Shown: positions 1-12,414 of the stretch, piece after piece
Position numbering within the stretch: position 1 is the first letter of the stretch
Layout of the letters: every line of letters begins with the position of its first letter
Source: Herbidospora daliensis
GTDB taxonomy: Bacteria; Actinomycetota; Actinomycetes; Streptosporangiales; Streptosporangiaceae
Reading direction: 5' to 3'
DNA length: 64,000 bases
NCBI RefSeq assembly: GCF_001570585.1
Contig: NZ_BBXF01000004.1
Span: 496,001 to 560,000 of the forward strand
The notes under the pieces: model-generated
The model's input: the letters and a program-made list of their open reading frames with translations, nothing else
What the model was told of the DNA's origin: nothing
Databases searched by the model: none
Made by a program: the position numbers and the translations under genes

Positions 1-177
1 CTCACGGCGCAGCGCCACCACTTCCCGGCGGAGCATCTGGATCTCCCAGAGCGCCTCCTTCATGTCCTGCGCGTGGTCGGCCCGGGTGACGTACCGGGCG
101 TCGACCCGGACGCGGACGGCCCGGCGGAGCCGGGGCGGGGCGAGCACGCGAAGCATGAGGCGGAGGACGGACCGCAT
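1..177 (-). CDS. Short helical protein, C-terminus cut off by the window edge
   Basis: A 59-codon open frame on the minus strand starts with ATG at 177 and runs off the left edge without a stop. It begins MRSVLRLMLRVLAPPRLRRA, a basic amphipathic stretch, then changes to an acidic/basic helix (DMKEALWEIQMLRREVVAL) that looks like the start of a coiled coil. It resembles the small uncharacterised coiled-coil proteins of actinomycetes (I recall a DUF6752 family of this shape, from memory only). Third codon positions are GC-rich, as expected for real coding sequence here. No function can be assigned. Confidence 0.55.
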   Translation of the reverse strand, partial: MRSVLRLMLRVLAPPRLRRAVRVRVDARYVTRADHAQDMKEALWEIQMLRREVVALRRE

Positions 178-239
178 GAGCGGCAACCCTAGCCGGGATG
201 CGAGGAACGTTCCGCACCCAATGGTCACAATAACCGCAC

Positions 240-273
240 GGGACCGGTTCCCCCGCCAGGGGGAACCGGTCCC
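240..273 (-). terminator. Strong intrinsic hairpin after glgP
   Basis: A perfect 15-bp inverted repeat (240-254 with 259-273, GGGACCGGTTCCCCC) with a GCCA loop lies 12 nt past the glgP stop. On the minus strand it is followed by a mildly T-rich tract (GTGCGGTTATTGTG). Confidence 0.75.
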
Positions 274-285
274 TTAGGTAGATCC

Positions 286-2883
286 TTAGCGGAGCGTGCC
301 GTTGGTCATGCCGGCCGGCTCCTCGGGCACCGCGATCAGGCCGAGCTCGGCGGGCGAGGCCATCAGCGGGTGGAAGGGCACCACCCTGACCGAGTAGCCG
401 AACGCGCCGGTCCGGTCGAGCGGGATGATCCCGGTGAAGGTGGCGTGGCCGTCGTCGTCGAGCGAGCCGACGGTCAGCTTCACGTGGTTGGGCTCGATCA
501 GCTCGTCGTGCTGGCCGACCCGGCCGTAGGCGGCCTGCACCTCGACGTCTTCGGGCGACAGCTCGCCCAGTGCGATCGTGGCGTTGACCTCCATGGCGAC
601 CCCCAGCTCCGGGGTGTCGCCGATGCCGGCCGTCTCGACGTGCTCGACCCGGACGGCGGGCCAGGCCTGCGAGACCCGCAGCTTCCAGGCCGCGAACGCC
701 TTGGCCTGGGCGTAGCCGTCGCCCGACAGGGTCTTGGCGGCGCCGGCCGCCGGGCTGTAGAGCTCCACGACGTAGTCGCGCAGCATGCGCCCGGCCAGCA
801 CCTTCGGCCCGAGCGAGCTGAGGGTGTGCTTGACCATCTCCAGCCAGCGGCGCGGCAGGCCGTCGGCGGCCCGGTCGTAGAACCGGTCGGCGACCTCGCG
901 CTCGATCAGGTCGTAGAGGGCGTTGGCCTCCAGCTCGTCACGCCGTTCGGGGTCGGAGACGCCATCGGCGGTCGGGATGGCCCAGCCGTTGTTGCCGTCG
1001 AACCACTCGTCCCACCAGCCGTCGCGGATCGACAGGTTCAGGCCGCCGTTGAGGGCGGCCTTCATGCCGGAGGTGCCGCACGCCTCCAGCGGGCGCAGCG
1101 GGTTGTTCATCCAGACGTCGCAACCCTGGACGAGCAGCTGGCCGACGGTCATGTCGTAGTCGGGCAGGAAGACGATGCGGTGGCGCACGTCCTCCATGTC
1201 GGCGAACTTGATGATCTGCTGGATGAGCTTCTTGCCGCCCTCGTCGGCCGGGTGGGCCTTGCCCGCGATCACGATCTGGACCGGCTTGACCGGGTCGAGC
1301 AGCAGCGCGCGCAGCCGCTCGGGGTCGCGCAGCATCAGCGTGAGCCGCTTGTAGGAGGGCACCCGGCGGGCGAAGCCGATGGTCAGCACGTCGGGCGACA
1401 GGGCCTCGTCGGTCCAGGTCAGCTCGGCGTCGGAGGCGCCGCGCTGCCGCCACGACCTGCGCAGGCGCTTGCGGGCGTCGTTGACCAGGTTGGCGCGCAG
1501 CTGGCCGCGGATCGTCCAGAGGTCGGCGTCGGAGAGCTTCTGGACGCCCTCCCAGCCCTGGGCGCGCTCGACGATCGTCGGCAGCTCCTTGCCGGCCAGC
1601 TCCATGACCTCGCGGCCGACCCACGTGGGGGCGTGCACGCCGTTGGTGATCGAGCCGATCGGGATCTCCGACAGGTCGAAGCCCGGCCACAGGCCCTGGA
1701 ACATGCCCCGGCTGACCTCGCCGTGCAGGACCGACACGCCGTTGACCCGCTGGGCCAGGCGCATGCCCATGACGGCCATGTTGAACACGGCCTTCTCGCC
1801 GTCGCCGGTGTCGGGCTCGGCGCCGAGGGCCAGGATGCGGTCGACCGGCACGGTCGGCCAGGCGTTGTCGCCGCCGAACTGGCGGGCGATCATGTCGGCC
1901 GGGAAGCGGTCGATGCCGGCCGGGACCGGGGTGTGGGTGGTGAAGACGGTGCCGGCCCGGACCGCCTCCAGGGCCTCGTCGAACGACAGGCGGGCCTCGG
2001 TGAGCTCGCGGATGCGCTCGACGCCGAGGAACCCGGCGTGGCCCTCGTTGGTGTGGAAGACCTGCGGCTCGGCGTGGCCGGTGATGCGGCAGTAGGCGCG
2101 GATGGCGCGCACGCCGCCGATGCCCAGCAGGAGCTCCTGGAGGAGGCGGTGGTCGCCGCCGCCGCCGTAGAGGCGGTCGGTGACGTCGCGGGCGGTGGTG
2201 TCGTTGTCGGCCACGTCGGAGTCGAGCAGCAGCAGCGGGATGCGGCCGACCTGGGCGACCCAGATCTGGGCGTGCAGGCCGGTGCCGCCGGGGAGGCTGA
2301 TGCGGATGCGGGCGGGGCTGCCGTCGTCCTCCTTGAGGAGGGTGAGCGGGAGGCCGCCGGGGTCGAGGGAGGGGTAGTGCTCCTGCTGCCAGCCCTCGGG
2401 CGACAACGACTGGGTGAAGTAGCCGTGGCGGTAGAGCAGGCCGACGCCCAGGATCGGCACGCCGAGGTCGGAGGCGGCCTTCAGGTGGTCGCCGGCCAGG
2501 ATGCCGAGGCCGCCCGAATACTGGGGAAGGGCGGCGGCGATGCCGTATTCCGGGGAGAAGTAGCCGACGGCGGCGGGCGCGTCCTGCAGCGTCTGGTACC
2601 AGCGCGGCGCCGTCATGTACTCGCGGAGATCGTCGGCGGCGTCGGCCAGGCGGCGGAGGAAACGCCGGTCCTGGGCCAGGGCGCGGAGCCTCTCGGCCGA
2701 GACGGCGCCGAGGAGGGCCACGGGGTCGTGTTCGACCCGCTCCCAGACCTCGGGGTCGACCTCGGCGAACAGGTCCATCGTCTCCGGGTGCCATGACCAG
2801 CGGAGATTCTGGACCAGCTCGCCAAGCGGCGCGAGCTCGGCCGGAAGGACGGTACGGACGGTGAACCTGCGTATAGCTCTCAC
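286..2883 (-). CDS. glgP: Alpha-glucan (glycogen) phosphorylase
   Basis: Releases glucose 1-phosphate from the non-reducing ends of glycogen or maltodextrin in the cytoplasm using pyridoxal phosphate (GT35). The 865-residue product has the actinobacterial GlgP layout: RFTVRTVLPAELAPL at the N-terminus, the LRWSWHPET motif, and the PLP site CGTSGMKAALNGG with the cofactor lysine near residue 608. I prefer the GTG start at 2883 (VRAIRRFTV...), which matches the usual family N-terminus; an in-frame ATG at 2940 would add 19 unrelated residues. It is divergent from glgE, so breakdown and synthesis of alpha-glucan share an intergenic region. A 15-bp terminator hairpin follows the gene. Confidence 0.93.
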   Translation of the reverse strand: MRAIRRFTVRTVLPAELAPLGELVQNLRWSWHPETMDLFAEVDPEVWERVEHDPVALLGAVSAERLRALAQDRRFLRRLADAADDLREYMTAPRWYQTLQDAPAAVGYFSPEYGIAAALPQYSGGLGILAGDHLKAASDLGVPILGVGLLYRHGYFTQSLSPEGWQQEHYPSLDPGGLPLTLLKEDDGSPARIRISLPGGTGLHAQIWVAQVGRIPLLLLDSDVADNDTTARDVTDRLYGGGGDHRLLQELLLGIGGVRAIRAYCRITGHAEPQVFHTNEGHAGFLGVERIRELTEARLSFDEALEAVRAGTVFTTHTPVPAGIDRFPADMIARQFGGDNAWPTVPVDRILALGAEPDTGDGEKAVFNMAVMGMRLAQRVNGVSVLHGEVSRGMFQGLWPGFDLSEIPIGSITNGVHAPTWVGREVMELAGKELPTIVERAQGWEGVQKLSDADLWTIRGQLRANLVNDARKRLRRSWRQRGASDAELTWTDEALSPDVLTIGFARRVPSYKRLTLMLRDPERLRALLLDPVKPVQIVIAGKAHPADEGGKKLIQQIIKFADMEDVRHRIVFLPDYDMTVGQLLVQGCDVWMNNPLRPLEACGTSGMKAALNGGLNLSIRDGWWDEWFDGNNGWAIPTADGVSDPERRDELEANALYDLIEREVADRFYDRAADGLPRRWLEMVKHTLSSLGPKVLAGRMLRDYVVELYSPAAGAAKTLSGDGYAQAKAFAAWKLRVSQAWPAVRVEHVETAGIGDTPELGVAMEVNATIALGELSPEDVEVQAAYGRVGQHDELIEPNHVKLTVGSLDDDGHATFTGIIPLDRTGAFGYSVRVVPFHPLMASPAELGLIAVPEEPAGMTNGTLR

Positions 2884-3045
2884 GTGGCCAGACCCTAGGC
2901 GATCGGAGGGGGTGGATGTGGCGCGAACTTCGCGCCACACAGTGCGAACTCACCATTGGCATACCTGCTCAAACCTCACCGATCGGCCGAGGTGACGGTG
3001 AGTACGTGTACGTCGCACGAACCTCCGGAGACCCGTGGATGACAC

Positions 3046-3085
3046 GCGGGTTTGACCCGCCGGACTGACTTTCATTCTGGCGGGT
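3046..3085 (+). other. Mutually exclusive hairpins between glgP and glgE
   Basis: The segment ACCCGCC (3055-3061) can pair with upstream GCGGGT (3046-3051) or with downstream GGCGGGT (3079-3085), but not both. It lies about 150 nt before glgE in the divergent intergenic region. A regulatory role is only inferred. Confidence 0.3.
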
Positions 3086-3232
3086 AAAGGGGGAGCATTA
3101 GGGCAACTCCAGTACGAGCGAGTGGCCCGGTCAGCGGGCTGTGATTCGTGCTGCCTCAAGACAGAGCAAAGATCGACAATTGCCCCGTGGACTCCGGCGG
3201 TACCGGGCGTGCCGTCGCTACGTTGAGAAACG

Positions 3233-5317
3233 ATGATCGGAAGAATCCCAATCCAGGACATCCATCCCGTCGTCGACTGCGGGAAGCGACCCGCGAAGGC
3301 CGCCGCCGGGGAATCCTTCGAGATCACCGCCGTCGTGTTCCGCGAGGGACACGACGCGGTGGCCGCCGGGGTCGTGCTCTTCGATCCCGACGGCGTGCCC
3401 GGCCGCCTCAGGCCCATGCGGGAGCTCGCGCCCGGCACCGACCGGTGGGGCGTCGACGTCACGCTGCCCGCGGAGGGATTGTGGTCCTACCGCGTCGAGG
3501 CCTGGAGCGACCCGATCGCGACCTGGCTCCACGACGCCGGGATCAAGATCCCGCGAGGGCTCGACTCCGATCTGATGTGCGAGGAGGGCGCGCGGTTGTT
3601 CGACCGCGCCGCCAAGGCGGTGCGCGCCGCCGACTGCCCCGACGTGCCCGCCAAGCCTCGCAAGACGACCACGTCGAAGGCGAAGTCCAAGGACCCGGTC
3701 TGCGGCCACAAGGCCGCCCTCCAGGCGATGGCGGCCCGGCTCCGCGACGACGACGTGGACCCCAGGGCCCGCTTCGCCGCCGCGCAGCTGCCCGAGACGC
3801 AGGCGCTGATCGCCGCCCACCCGCTGCGCGAGCTGGTCACCCGGACCGTCCGGTACAAGGTCATGGTCGACCGCAGGCGGGCGCTGTTCGGTTCCTGGTA
3901 CGAGTTCTTCCCGCGCTCCGAGGGCGCGATCGTCGAAGAGGGCGTGGCCCCGAAGTCGGGCACGTTCAAGACGGCCGAGAAGCGTCTCCCGGCGGTCGCC
4001 CAGATGGGCTTCGACGTGGTCTACCTGCCGCCGGTCCACCCGATCGGGACCGCGTACAGGAAGGGCCCGAACAACACCCTCACGCCCGAGCCCTACGACC
4101 CCGGCAGCCCGTGGGCGATCGGCGCCGACGAGGGCGGGCACGACGCGATCCACCCCGACCTGGGCACGATCGACGACTTCGACTCCTTCGTGGCACGCAC
4201 CCGCGAGCTCGGCATGGAGATCGCGCTCGACCTGGCGCTGCAGTGCTCGCCCGACCACCCGTGGGTCAAGGAGCACCCCGAGTGGTTCAACATCAGGGCC
4301 GACGGCACGATCGCCTACGCCGAGAACCCGCCGAAGAAGTACCAGGACATCTACCCCCTGAACTTCGACAAGGACCCCGAAGGCATCTACCGCGAGGTCC
4401 TGCGGGTGGTGCGCCACTGGATGGACCACGGGGTGCGGATCTTCCGCGTCGACAACCCCCACACCAAGCCGGTGGCGTTCTGGGAGCGGCTGCTGCGCGA
4501 CGTCCGCAACACCGACCCCGACGTGCTGTTCCTGGCCGAGGCCTTCACCCGGCCGGCCATGATGCAGACGCTCGGGCGGGTGGGCTTCCACCAGTCGTAC
4601 ACCTACTACACGTGGCGCAACAGCAAGCCGGAGCTCGAGGAGTACCTGACCGAGCTCTCGCGCGAGACGGCCCACTTCATGCGGCCGAACCTGTTCGTCA
4701 ACACGCCCGACATCCTCCACGAGTACCTGCAGCAGGGCGGCCTGCCCGCGTTCAAGATCCGCGCGGTGCTGGCGGCGACGATGTCGCCCACCTGGGGTGT
4801 GTACGCGGGCTACGAACTGGCCGAGAACGTCCCGGTACGCCCCGGCAGCGAGGAGTACCTCGACAGCGAGAAGTACCAATACCGGCCACGCGACTGGCAG
4901 GCGGCCGAACGCGAGGGCCGCAGCCTGGCGCCGTTCATCACGCAGCTGAATTTGTTCAGAAGAGCCCACCCGGCCCTGCAGGAATTGCGTAATCTACGGT
5001 TTCACAGCGTCGACCAGCCGGCCGTGATCTGCTTCTCAAAGCGGCTGCCGGGCGCCTACGACACGGCCACACGAAGGCACGCCATAGGCGACGTCGTGCT
5101 GACGGTCGTCAATCTTGATCCGCATAACACCCACGAGGGCACCGTCTTCTTGGACATGCCGGCCCTGGGTCTCGACTGGCATGCCGAGTTCGTCGTCGAC
5201 GACGAGCTGTCGGGCGAGTCGTACCGCTGGCGGCAGGCCAACTACGTGCGCCTCGATCCGCATGTCAATCCTGCACACATCTTCACGCTGCGTCACGGGT
5301 CAGCGCACCGCCCATAA
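3233..5317 (+). CDS. glgE: Alpha-1,4-glucan:maltose-1-phosphate maltosyltransferase
   Basis: GH13_3 enzyme that transfers maltosyl units from maltose 1-phosphate onto alpha-1,4-glucan, the elongating step of the GlgE pathway. The 694-residue protein starts IGRIPIQDIHPVVDCG, typical of GlgE, with N-terminal beta-domains followed by the catalytic barrel. The nucleophile Asp is near residue 407 in FRVDNPHTKP and the acid/base Glu near 436 in LFLAEAFTRP; the 29-residue spacing equals that of the Streptomyces coelicolor enzyme (Asp394/Glu423). It is the first gene of glgE-treS-mak-glgB, 33 bp before treS. The ATG at 3233 has only a weak ribosome site. Confidence 0.95.
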   Translation: MIGRIPIQDIHPVVDCGKRPAKAAAGESFEITAVVFREGHDAVAAGVVLFDPDGVPGRLRPMRELAPGTDRWGVDVTLPAEGLWSYRVEAWSDPIATWLHDAGIKIPRGLDSDLMCEEGARLFDRAAKAVRAADCPDVPAKPRKTTTSKAKSKDPVCGHKAALQAMAARLRDDDVDPRARFAAAQLPETQALIAAHPLRELVTRTVRYKVMVDRRRALFGSWYEFFPRSEGAIVEEGVAPKSGTFKTAEKRLPAVAQMGFDVVYLPPVHPIGTAYRKGPNNTLTPEPYDPGSPWAIGADEGGHDAIHPDLGTIDDFDSFVARTRELGMEIALDLALQCSPDHPWVKEHPEWFNIRADGTIAYAENPPKKYQDIYPLNFDKDPEGIYREVLRVVRHWMDHGVRIFRVDNPHTKPVAFWERLLRDVRNTDPDVLFLAEAFTRPAMMQTLGRVGFHQSYTYYTWRNSKPELEEYLTELSRETAHFMRPNLFVNTPDILHEYLQQGGLPAFKIRAVLAATMSPTWGVYAGYELAENVPVRPGSEEYLDSEKYQYRPRDWQAAEREGRSLAPFITQLNLFRRAHPALQELRNLRFHSVDQPAVICFSKRLPGAYDTATRRHAIGDVVLTVVNLDPHNTHEGTVFLDMPALGLDWHAEFVVDDELSGESYRWRQANYVRLDPHVNPAHIFTLRHGSAHRP

Positions 5318-5350
5318 CAACCGCAGCCTGCACAACCGGGGAGTCCACAG

Positions 5351-7084
<1,734 letters not shown>

Positions 7085-7087
7085 AAA

Positions 7088-8437
7088 GTGCTTGCCGAGC
7101 TCCTTACCGGATGGATCGCCGATCAACGATGGTTCGCCGGTAAGGGGCGGCCGATCGACGATCTGTCGATCGAGTCCGTCGTCCCGCTCGTGGACGGCGA
7201 CCCCGCCCTGGCCCACCTGGTCGTCAAGGTGGTCCAGGGTGACCGCACCACCCGCTACCAGCTGCTGATGGGGCTGCGCGACGCGCTGAGCAGCAGGTTG
7301 CGGCACGTCTACATCGGCCGCTGCGAGTGGGACGGCCGCGAACGCGACGTGTACGACGCCGCCCACGACGCCGAGCTCATGGGCCGGCTGCTCCACGGCG
7401 TCGCCGACGACGCGACCGTCGGCCCGCTGAGCTTCCACCGGGTGCCCGGGGTGGAGATCGACACCGCCCAGCGCAGCCTGGTGATGACCGCCGAACAGTC
7501 GAACACCTCGATCGTCTTCGGCGACCAGTACATCCTCAAGATGTTCCGCGTGGTCATCCCGGGGATGAACCCCGAGCTGGAGATCGTCCGGGCGCTGGCC
7601 GACGAGGGCTCCCACCACGTGGCCCGGCCCTTCGGCTGGGTCGAGGGCGTGATCGACGGCGAGCCCACCACCCTGGCGATCATGCAGGCGTTCCTCGGGG
7701 GCGCCAGCGAGGGCTGGGCGATGGCGCTGACCAGCGTCCGCGACCTCTACGCCACCTCCCGCGAGGTGTCGGCCGGCGACGCCGGGGGCGACTTCGCCGC
7801 CGAGGCCGAGCGGCTCGGCATCGCCACCGCCGAGGTCCACCGCGAGCTGCGCGAGGCGTTCGGCTACGACGCCCTCGACCCCGACGAGATCCACGCGATG
7901 GCCGCGGGCTTCCAGGCCCAGCTGGAGCGGGCGGTCGAGGAGATCCCGGCGCTGGCCGACCACGCCGACGTGGCCCGGGAGGCGTACGACCTGCTGGCGT
8001 CGATCGACGAGCCGGTCCTGGTGCAGCGGGTGCACGGCGACTACCACCTCGGCCAGGTCATGCGGACCTACGACGACTGGATCGTGCTGGACTTCGAGGG
8101 TGAACCGGGGCAGCCGCTGGCCGAGCGCCGCGCGCTCCACTCGCCGCTGCGCGACGTCGCGGGCATGCTGCGCTCCTTCGAGTACGCCGCCCGCCACCTG
8201 CTGGCCGACCACCCCGACGCCGAGACGCTGGAAGACCGGGCCGAGGAGTGGGCGGTGCGCAACCGGGCCGCCTTCCTGTCCGGCTACACGAAGTCGGGCG
8301 GCGACCTGCGCCCCTCCGACGTCGTGATGATGCGCGCGCTGGAACTCGCCAAGGCCGTCTACGAAGTGGTCTACGAGGCGCGCAACCGGCCGTCCTGGCT
8401 GCCGATCCCCCTGGCGGCGTTCACCACGAAACACTGA
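7088..8437 (+). CDS. mak: Maltokinase
   Basis: Phosphorylates maltose at C1 with ATP, giving the maltose 1-phosphate donor used by GlgE. The 449-residue protein begins with the family hallmark WIADQRWFAGKGRPI and carries the aminoglycoside-kinase-like catalytic loop VHGDYHLGQVMR and the metal-binding DFEGEPG downstream. The GTG start at 7088 has a GGGAGG ribosome site inside the end of treS. Also called pep2 in mycobacteria. Third gene of the alpha-glucan operon, 12 bp before glgB. Confidence 0.93.
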   Translation: MLAELLTGWIADQRWFAGKGRPIDDLSIESVVPLVDGDPALAHLVVKVVQGDRTTRYQLLMGLRDALSSRLRHVYIGRCEWDGRERDVYDAAHDAELMGRLLHGVADDATVGPLSFHRVPGVEIDTAQRSLVMTAEQSNTSIVFGDQYILKMFRVVIPGMNPELEIVRALADEGSHHVARPFGWVEGVIDGEPTTLAIMQAFLGGASEGWAMALTSVRDLYATSREVSAGDAGGDFAAEAERLGIATAEVHRELREAFGYDALDPDEIHAMAAGFQAQLERAVEEIPALADHADVAREAYDLLASIDEPVLVQRVHGDYHLGQVMRTYDDWIVLDFEGEPGQPLAERRALHSPLRDVAGMLRSFEYAARHLLADHPDAETLEDRAEEWAVRNRAAFLSGYTKSGGDLRPSDVVMMRALELAKAVYEVVYEARNRPSWLPIPLAAFTTKH

Positions 8438-8449
8438 GAGTTGGCATAG

Positions 8450-10594
8450 ATGAGGAACGACTTGGACCGTCTCGCCGGCGGCGCCCACCACGACCCCCAC
8501 TCGATCCTGGGCGCCCATCTGACGGGCGAGGGCGTGGTCATCCGGGTGCTGCGGCCGTTCGCCGAGACGGTCGAGGCGCTGGTCGACGGGGAGGCCCACG
8601 CCCTGTCGCACGTCGAGTTCGGCGTCTTCGAAGTCCTCCTGCCGGGCCTGGACAAGATCCCCGCCTACCGGCTGCGGGTGAAGTACGAGGGCGGCGAGGC
8701 GACCGAGGCCGGCGACCCCTACCGCCACTGGCCGACGCTCGGCGAGGTCGACCTGCACCTGATCGGCGAGGGCCGCCACGAGCGCCTGTGGGAGGTGCTC
8801 GGCGCGCGGGTGCTGACCCATGAAGACGAGCCGGGCACCGCCTTCGCGGTGTGGGCGCCGAACGCGCTGGGCGTACGGGTGATCGGCGACTTCAACCACT
8901 GGAACGGCGGCGGCCACCCGATGCGGTCGCTGGGCTCGGCCGGGGTGTGGGAGCTGTTCATCCCGGGCGTGGGGGCCGGCACCCGCTACAAGTTCGAGAT
9001 CCTCGGCGTCGACGGGGTGTGGCGGGGCAAGGCCGACCCGATGGCGCGGCGCACCGAGGTGCCGCCGCTGACCGCCTCGGTCGTCGACGAGTCCTCCTAC
9101 GCCTGGAACGACGAGGAGTGGATGGCCGCCCGCGCCACCCGCGACGCCCTCAAGGAGCCGATGTCGACCTACGAGGTGCACCTGGGCTCCTGGCGTCCGG
9201 GGCTCTCCTACCTCGAACTGGCCGAGCAGCTGACCGCGTACGTGACCGAGATGGGGTTCACCCACGTCGAGTTCATGCCGGTCGCCGAGCACCCGTTCGG
9301 CGGGTCGTGGGGTTACCAGGTCACCTCCTACTACGCGCCGACCTCCCGGTTCGGCTCGCCCGACGAGTTCCGCGCCCTGGTCGACGCCCTCCACCGGGCC
9401 GGGATCGGGGTCATCGTCGACTGGGTGCCCGCCCACTTCCCGATGGACGAGTGGGCGCTGGCCCGCTTCGACGGCACTCCCCTGTACGAGCACGCCGACC
9501 CCCACCGCGGCGAGCACCCCGACTGGGGCACCTACGTGTTCGACTTCGGCCGCCGCGAGGTGAAGAACTTCCTGGTCGCCAACGCGGTCTACTGGCTGCG
9601 CGAGTTCCACGTCGACGGCCTGCGGGTCGACGCCGTGGCCTCGATGCTCTACCTCGACTACTCCCGCCGCGACGGCGAGTGGACCCCCAACCAGTTCGGC
9701 GGGCGCGAGAACCTCGACGCGATCGAGTTCCTCAAGGAGATGAACGCCGTCGCCTACCGCGAGGCCCCCGGCATCGTCACGATCGCCGAGGAGTCGACCG
9801 CCTGGCCCGGCGTCTCGCGGCCGGTCCACCTGGGCGGCCTGGGCTTCGGCTTCAAGTGGAACATGGGCTGGATGCACGACACGCTGGCCTACCTGGCCCA
9901 CGAGCCGATCTTCCGCCAGTACCACCACCACCAGCTCACGTTCTCGCTGATGTACGCCTACACCGAGAACTTCGTGCTGCCGCTGTCCCACGACGAGGTC
10001 GTGCACCTGAAGGGCTCGCTGCTGGGCAAGATGCCCGGCGACGAGTGGCAGCGCTTCGCCAACCTGCGCGCCCTCTACGCCTTCATGTGGGCCCACCCGG
10101 GCAAGCAGCTGGTGTTCATGGGCGGGGAGTTCGGCCAGGGCGGCGAGTGGTCGGAGTCCAAGGGCCTCGACTGGTGGGTGCTCGACTTCGACTTCCACCA
10201 GGGCGTGCAGAAGCTGGTCCGCGACCTGAACGGCGTCTACAAGGACACCCCGGCGCTCTACACCCAGGACGACAGCCCCGACGGGTTCCGCTGGATCGAC
10301 GCCGACGACTTCGCCGGCAACGTGTTCTCGTTCGTGCGCTACGGCACCGACGGCTCGGCGCTGGCGTGCGTGACGAACTTCTCCGGCGGCCCCCACGAGG
10401 ACTACCGGCTGGGCCTGCCCGAGGGCGGCACCTGGACCGAGGTGCTCAACACCGACGCCTACGAGTACGCCGGCAGCGGGGTCGGCAACCTGGGCGGGGT
10501 GGTGGCGACCGAGACCGAGCACCACGGGCTGCCCTACTCGGTCAGGCTGCGGGTGCCTCCCCTCGGCACGATCTGGTTGCGCAGGGAAGCTTGA
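8450..10594 (+). CDS. glgB: 1,4-alpha-glucan branching enzyme
   Basis: GH13_9 enzyme that cuts alpha-1,4 chains and re-attaches them by alpha-1,6 bonds, branching the polymer made by GlgE. The 714 residues comprise an N-terminal module ([14 protein letters not shown]), a CBM48 region ([20 protein letters not shown]) and the catalytic barrel with nucleophile Asp ~394 ([11 protein letters not shown]), Glu ~447 (TIAEEST) and the LSHDEVVH motif. It is the last gene of the operon and is followed at once by an intrinsic terminator. Confidence 0.95.
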   Translation: MRNDLDRLAGGAHHDPHSILGAHLTGEGVVIRVLRPFAETVEALVDGEAHALSHVEFGVFEVLLPGLDKIPAYRLRVKYEGGEATEAGDPYRHWPTLGEVDLHLIGEGRHERLWEVLGARVLTHEDEPGTAFAVWAPNALGVRVIGDFNHWNGGGHPMRSLGSAGVWELFIPGVGAGTRYKFEILGVDGVWRGKADPMARRTEVPPLTASVVDESSYAWNDEEWMAARATRDALKEPMSTYEVHLGSWRPGLSYLELAEQLTAYVTEMGFTHVEFMPVAEHPFGGSWGYQVTSYYAPTSRFGSPDEFRALVDALHRAGIGVIVDWVPAHFPMDEWALARFDGTPLYEHADPHRGEHPDWGTYVFDFGRREVKNFLVANAVYWLREFHVDGLRVDAVASMLYLDYSRRDGEWTPNQFGGRENLDAIEFLKEMNAVAYREAPGIVTIAEESTAWPGVSRPVHLGGLGFGFKWNMGWMHDTLAYLAHEPIFRQYHHHQLTFSLMYAYTENFVLPLSHDEVVHLKGSLLGKMPGDEWQRFANLRALYAFMWAHPGKQLVFMGGEFGQGGEWSESKGLDWWVLDFDFHQGVQKLVRDLNGVYKDTPALYTQDDSPDGFRWIDADDFAGNVFSFVRYGTDGSALACVTNFSGGPHEDYRLGLPEGGTWTEVLNTDAYEYAGSGVGNLGGVVATETEHHGLPYSVRLRVPPLGTIWLRREA

Positions 10595-10595
10595 C

Positions 10596-10617
10596 AGGGG
10601 CCCCTTCGGGGGCCCTT
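10596..10617 (+). terminator. glgB operon terminator with TTCG tetraloop
   Basis: GGGCCCC-TTCG-GGGGCCC (10598-10615) forms a 7-bp GC stem closed by a stable C(UUCG)G tetraloop, extendable by two weaker pairs and followed by TTCTT, directly after the glgB stop. Confidence 0.85.
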
Positions 10618-10702
10618 TCTTATGGGAACCTTAAGCGCAGATTAACCCCCTTACCGATGAGTTGACCGGCGTCAGATCATGGTCCTAATCTCGGGCTATT
10701 AA

Positions 10703-10717
10703 TAGGAAACTTTCCTA
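10703..10717. promoter_or_regulatory. 15-bp palindrome TAGGAAACTTTCCTA upstream of the chitinase
   Basis: Perfect inverted repeat TAGGAAA-C-TTTCCTA, 25 bp before the chitinase start, in a locally AT-rich stretch. It is not the DasR box known for many Streptomyces chitinases. I believe similar motifs occur before other secreted actinobacterial CAZyme genes but cannot name the binding protein. Confidence 0.5.
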
Positions 10718-10741
10718 AGAGTTACCCCCCGGGAGCGTTCC

Positions 10742-12346
<1,605 letters not shown>

Positions 12347-12366
12347 CACCCGTCCTCTGACGGCTG

Positions 12367-12397
12367 AACGGCTCCGCGCCCTGTGCGCGGGGCCGTT
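12367..12397 (+). terminator. Intrinsic terminator after the chitinase
   Basis: A 12-bp stem with one G-T wobble (12367-12378 with 12386-12397) and 7-nt loop, followed by TCGCTT. It separates the chitinase from sppA. Confidence 0.75.
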
Positions 12398-12414
12398 TCG
12401 CTTAGTGTGGCTTC

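Noticed and set aside
370-2796. 808-codon open frame on the plus strand
   Set aside because: It is antisense to glgP; high GC leaves the complementary frame open, and the product is a compositionally biased chain without a recognisable domain.
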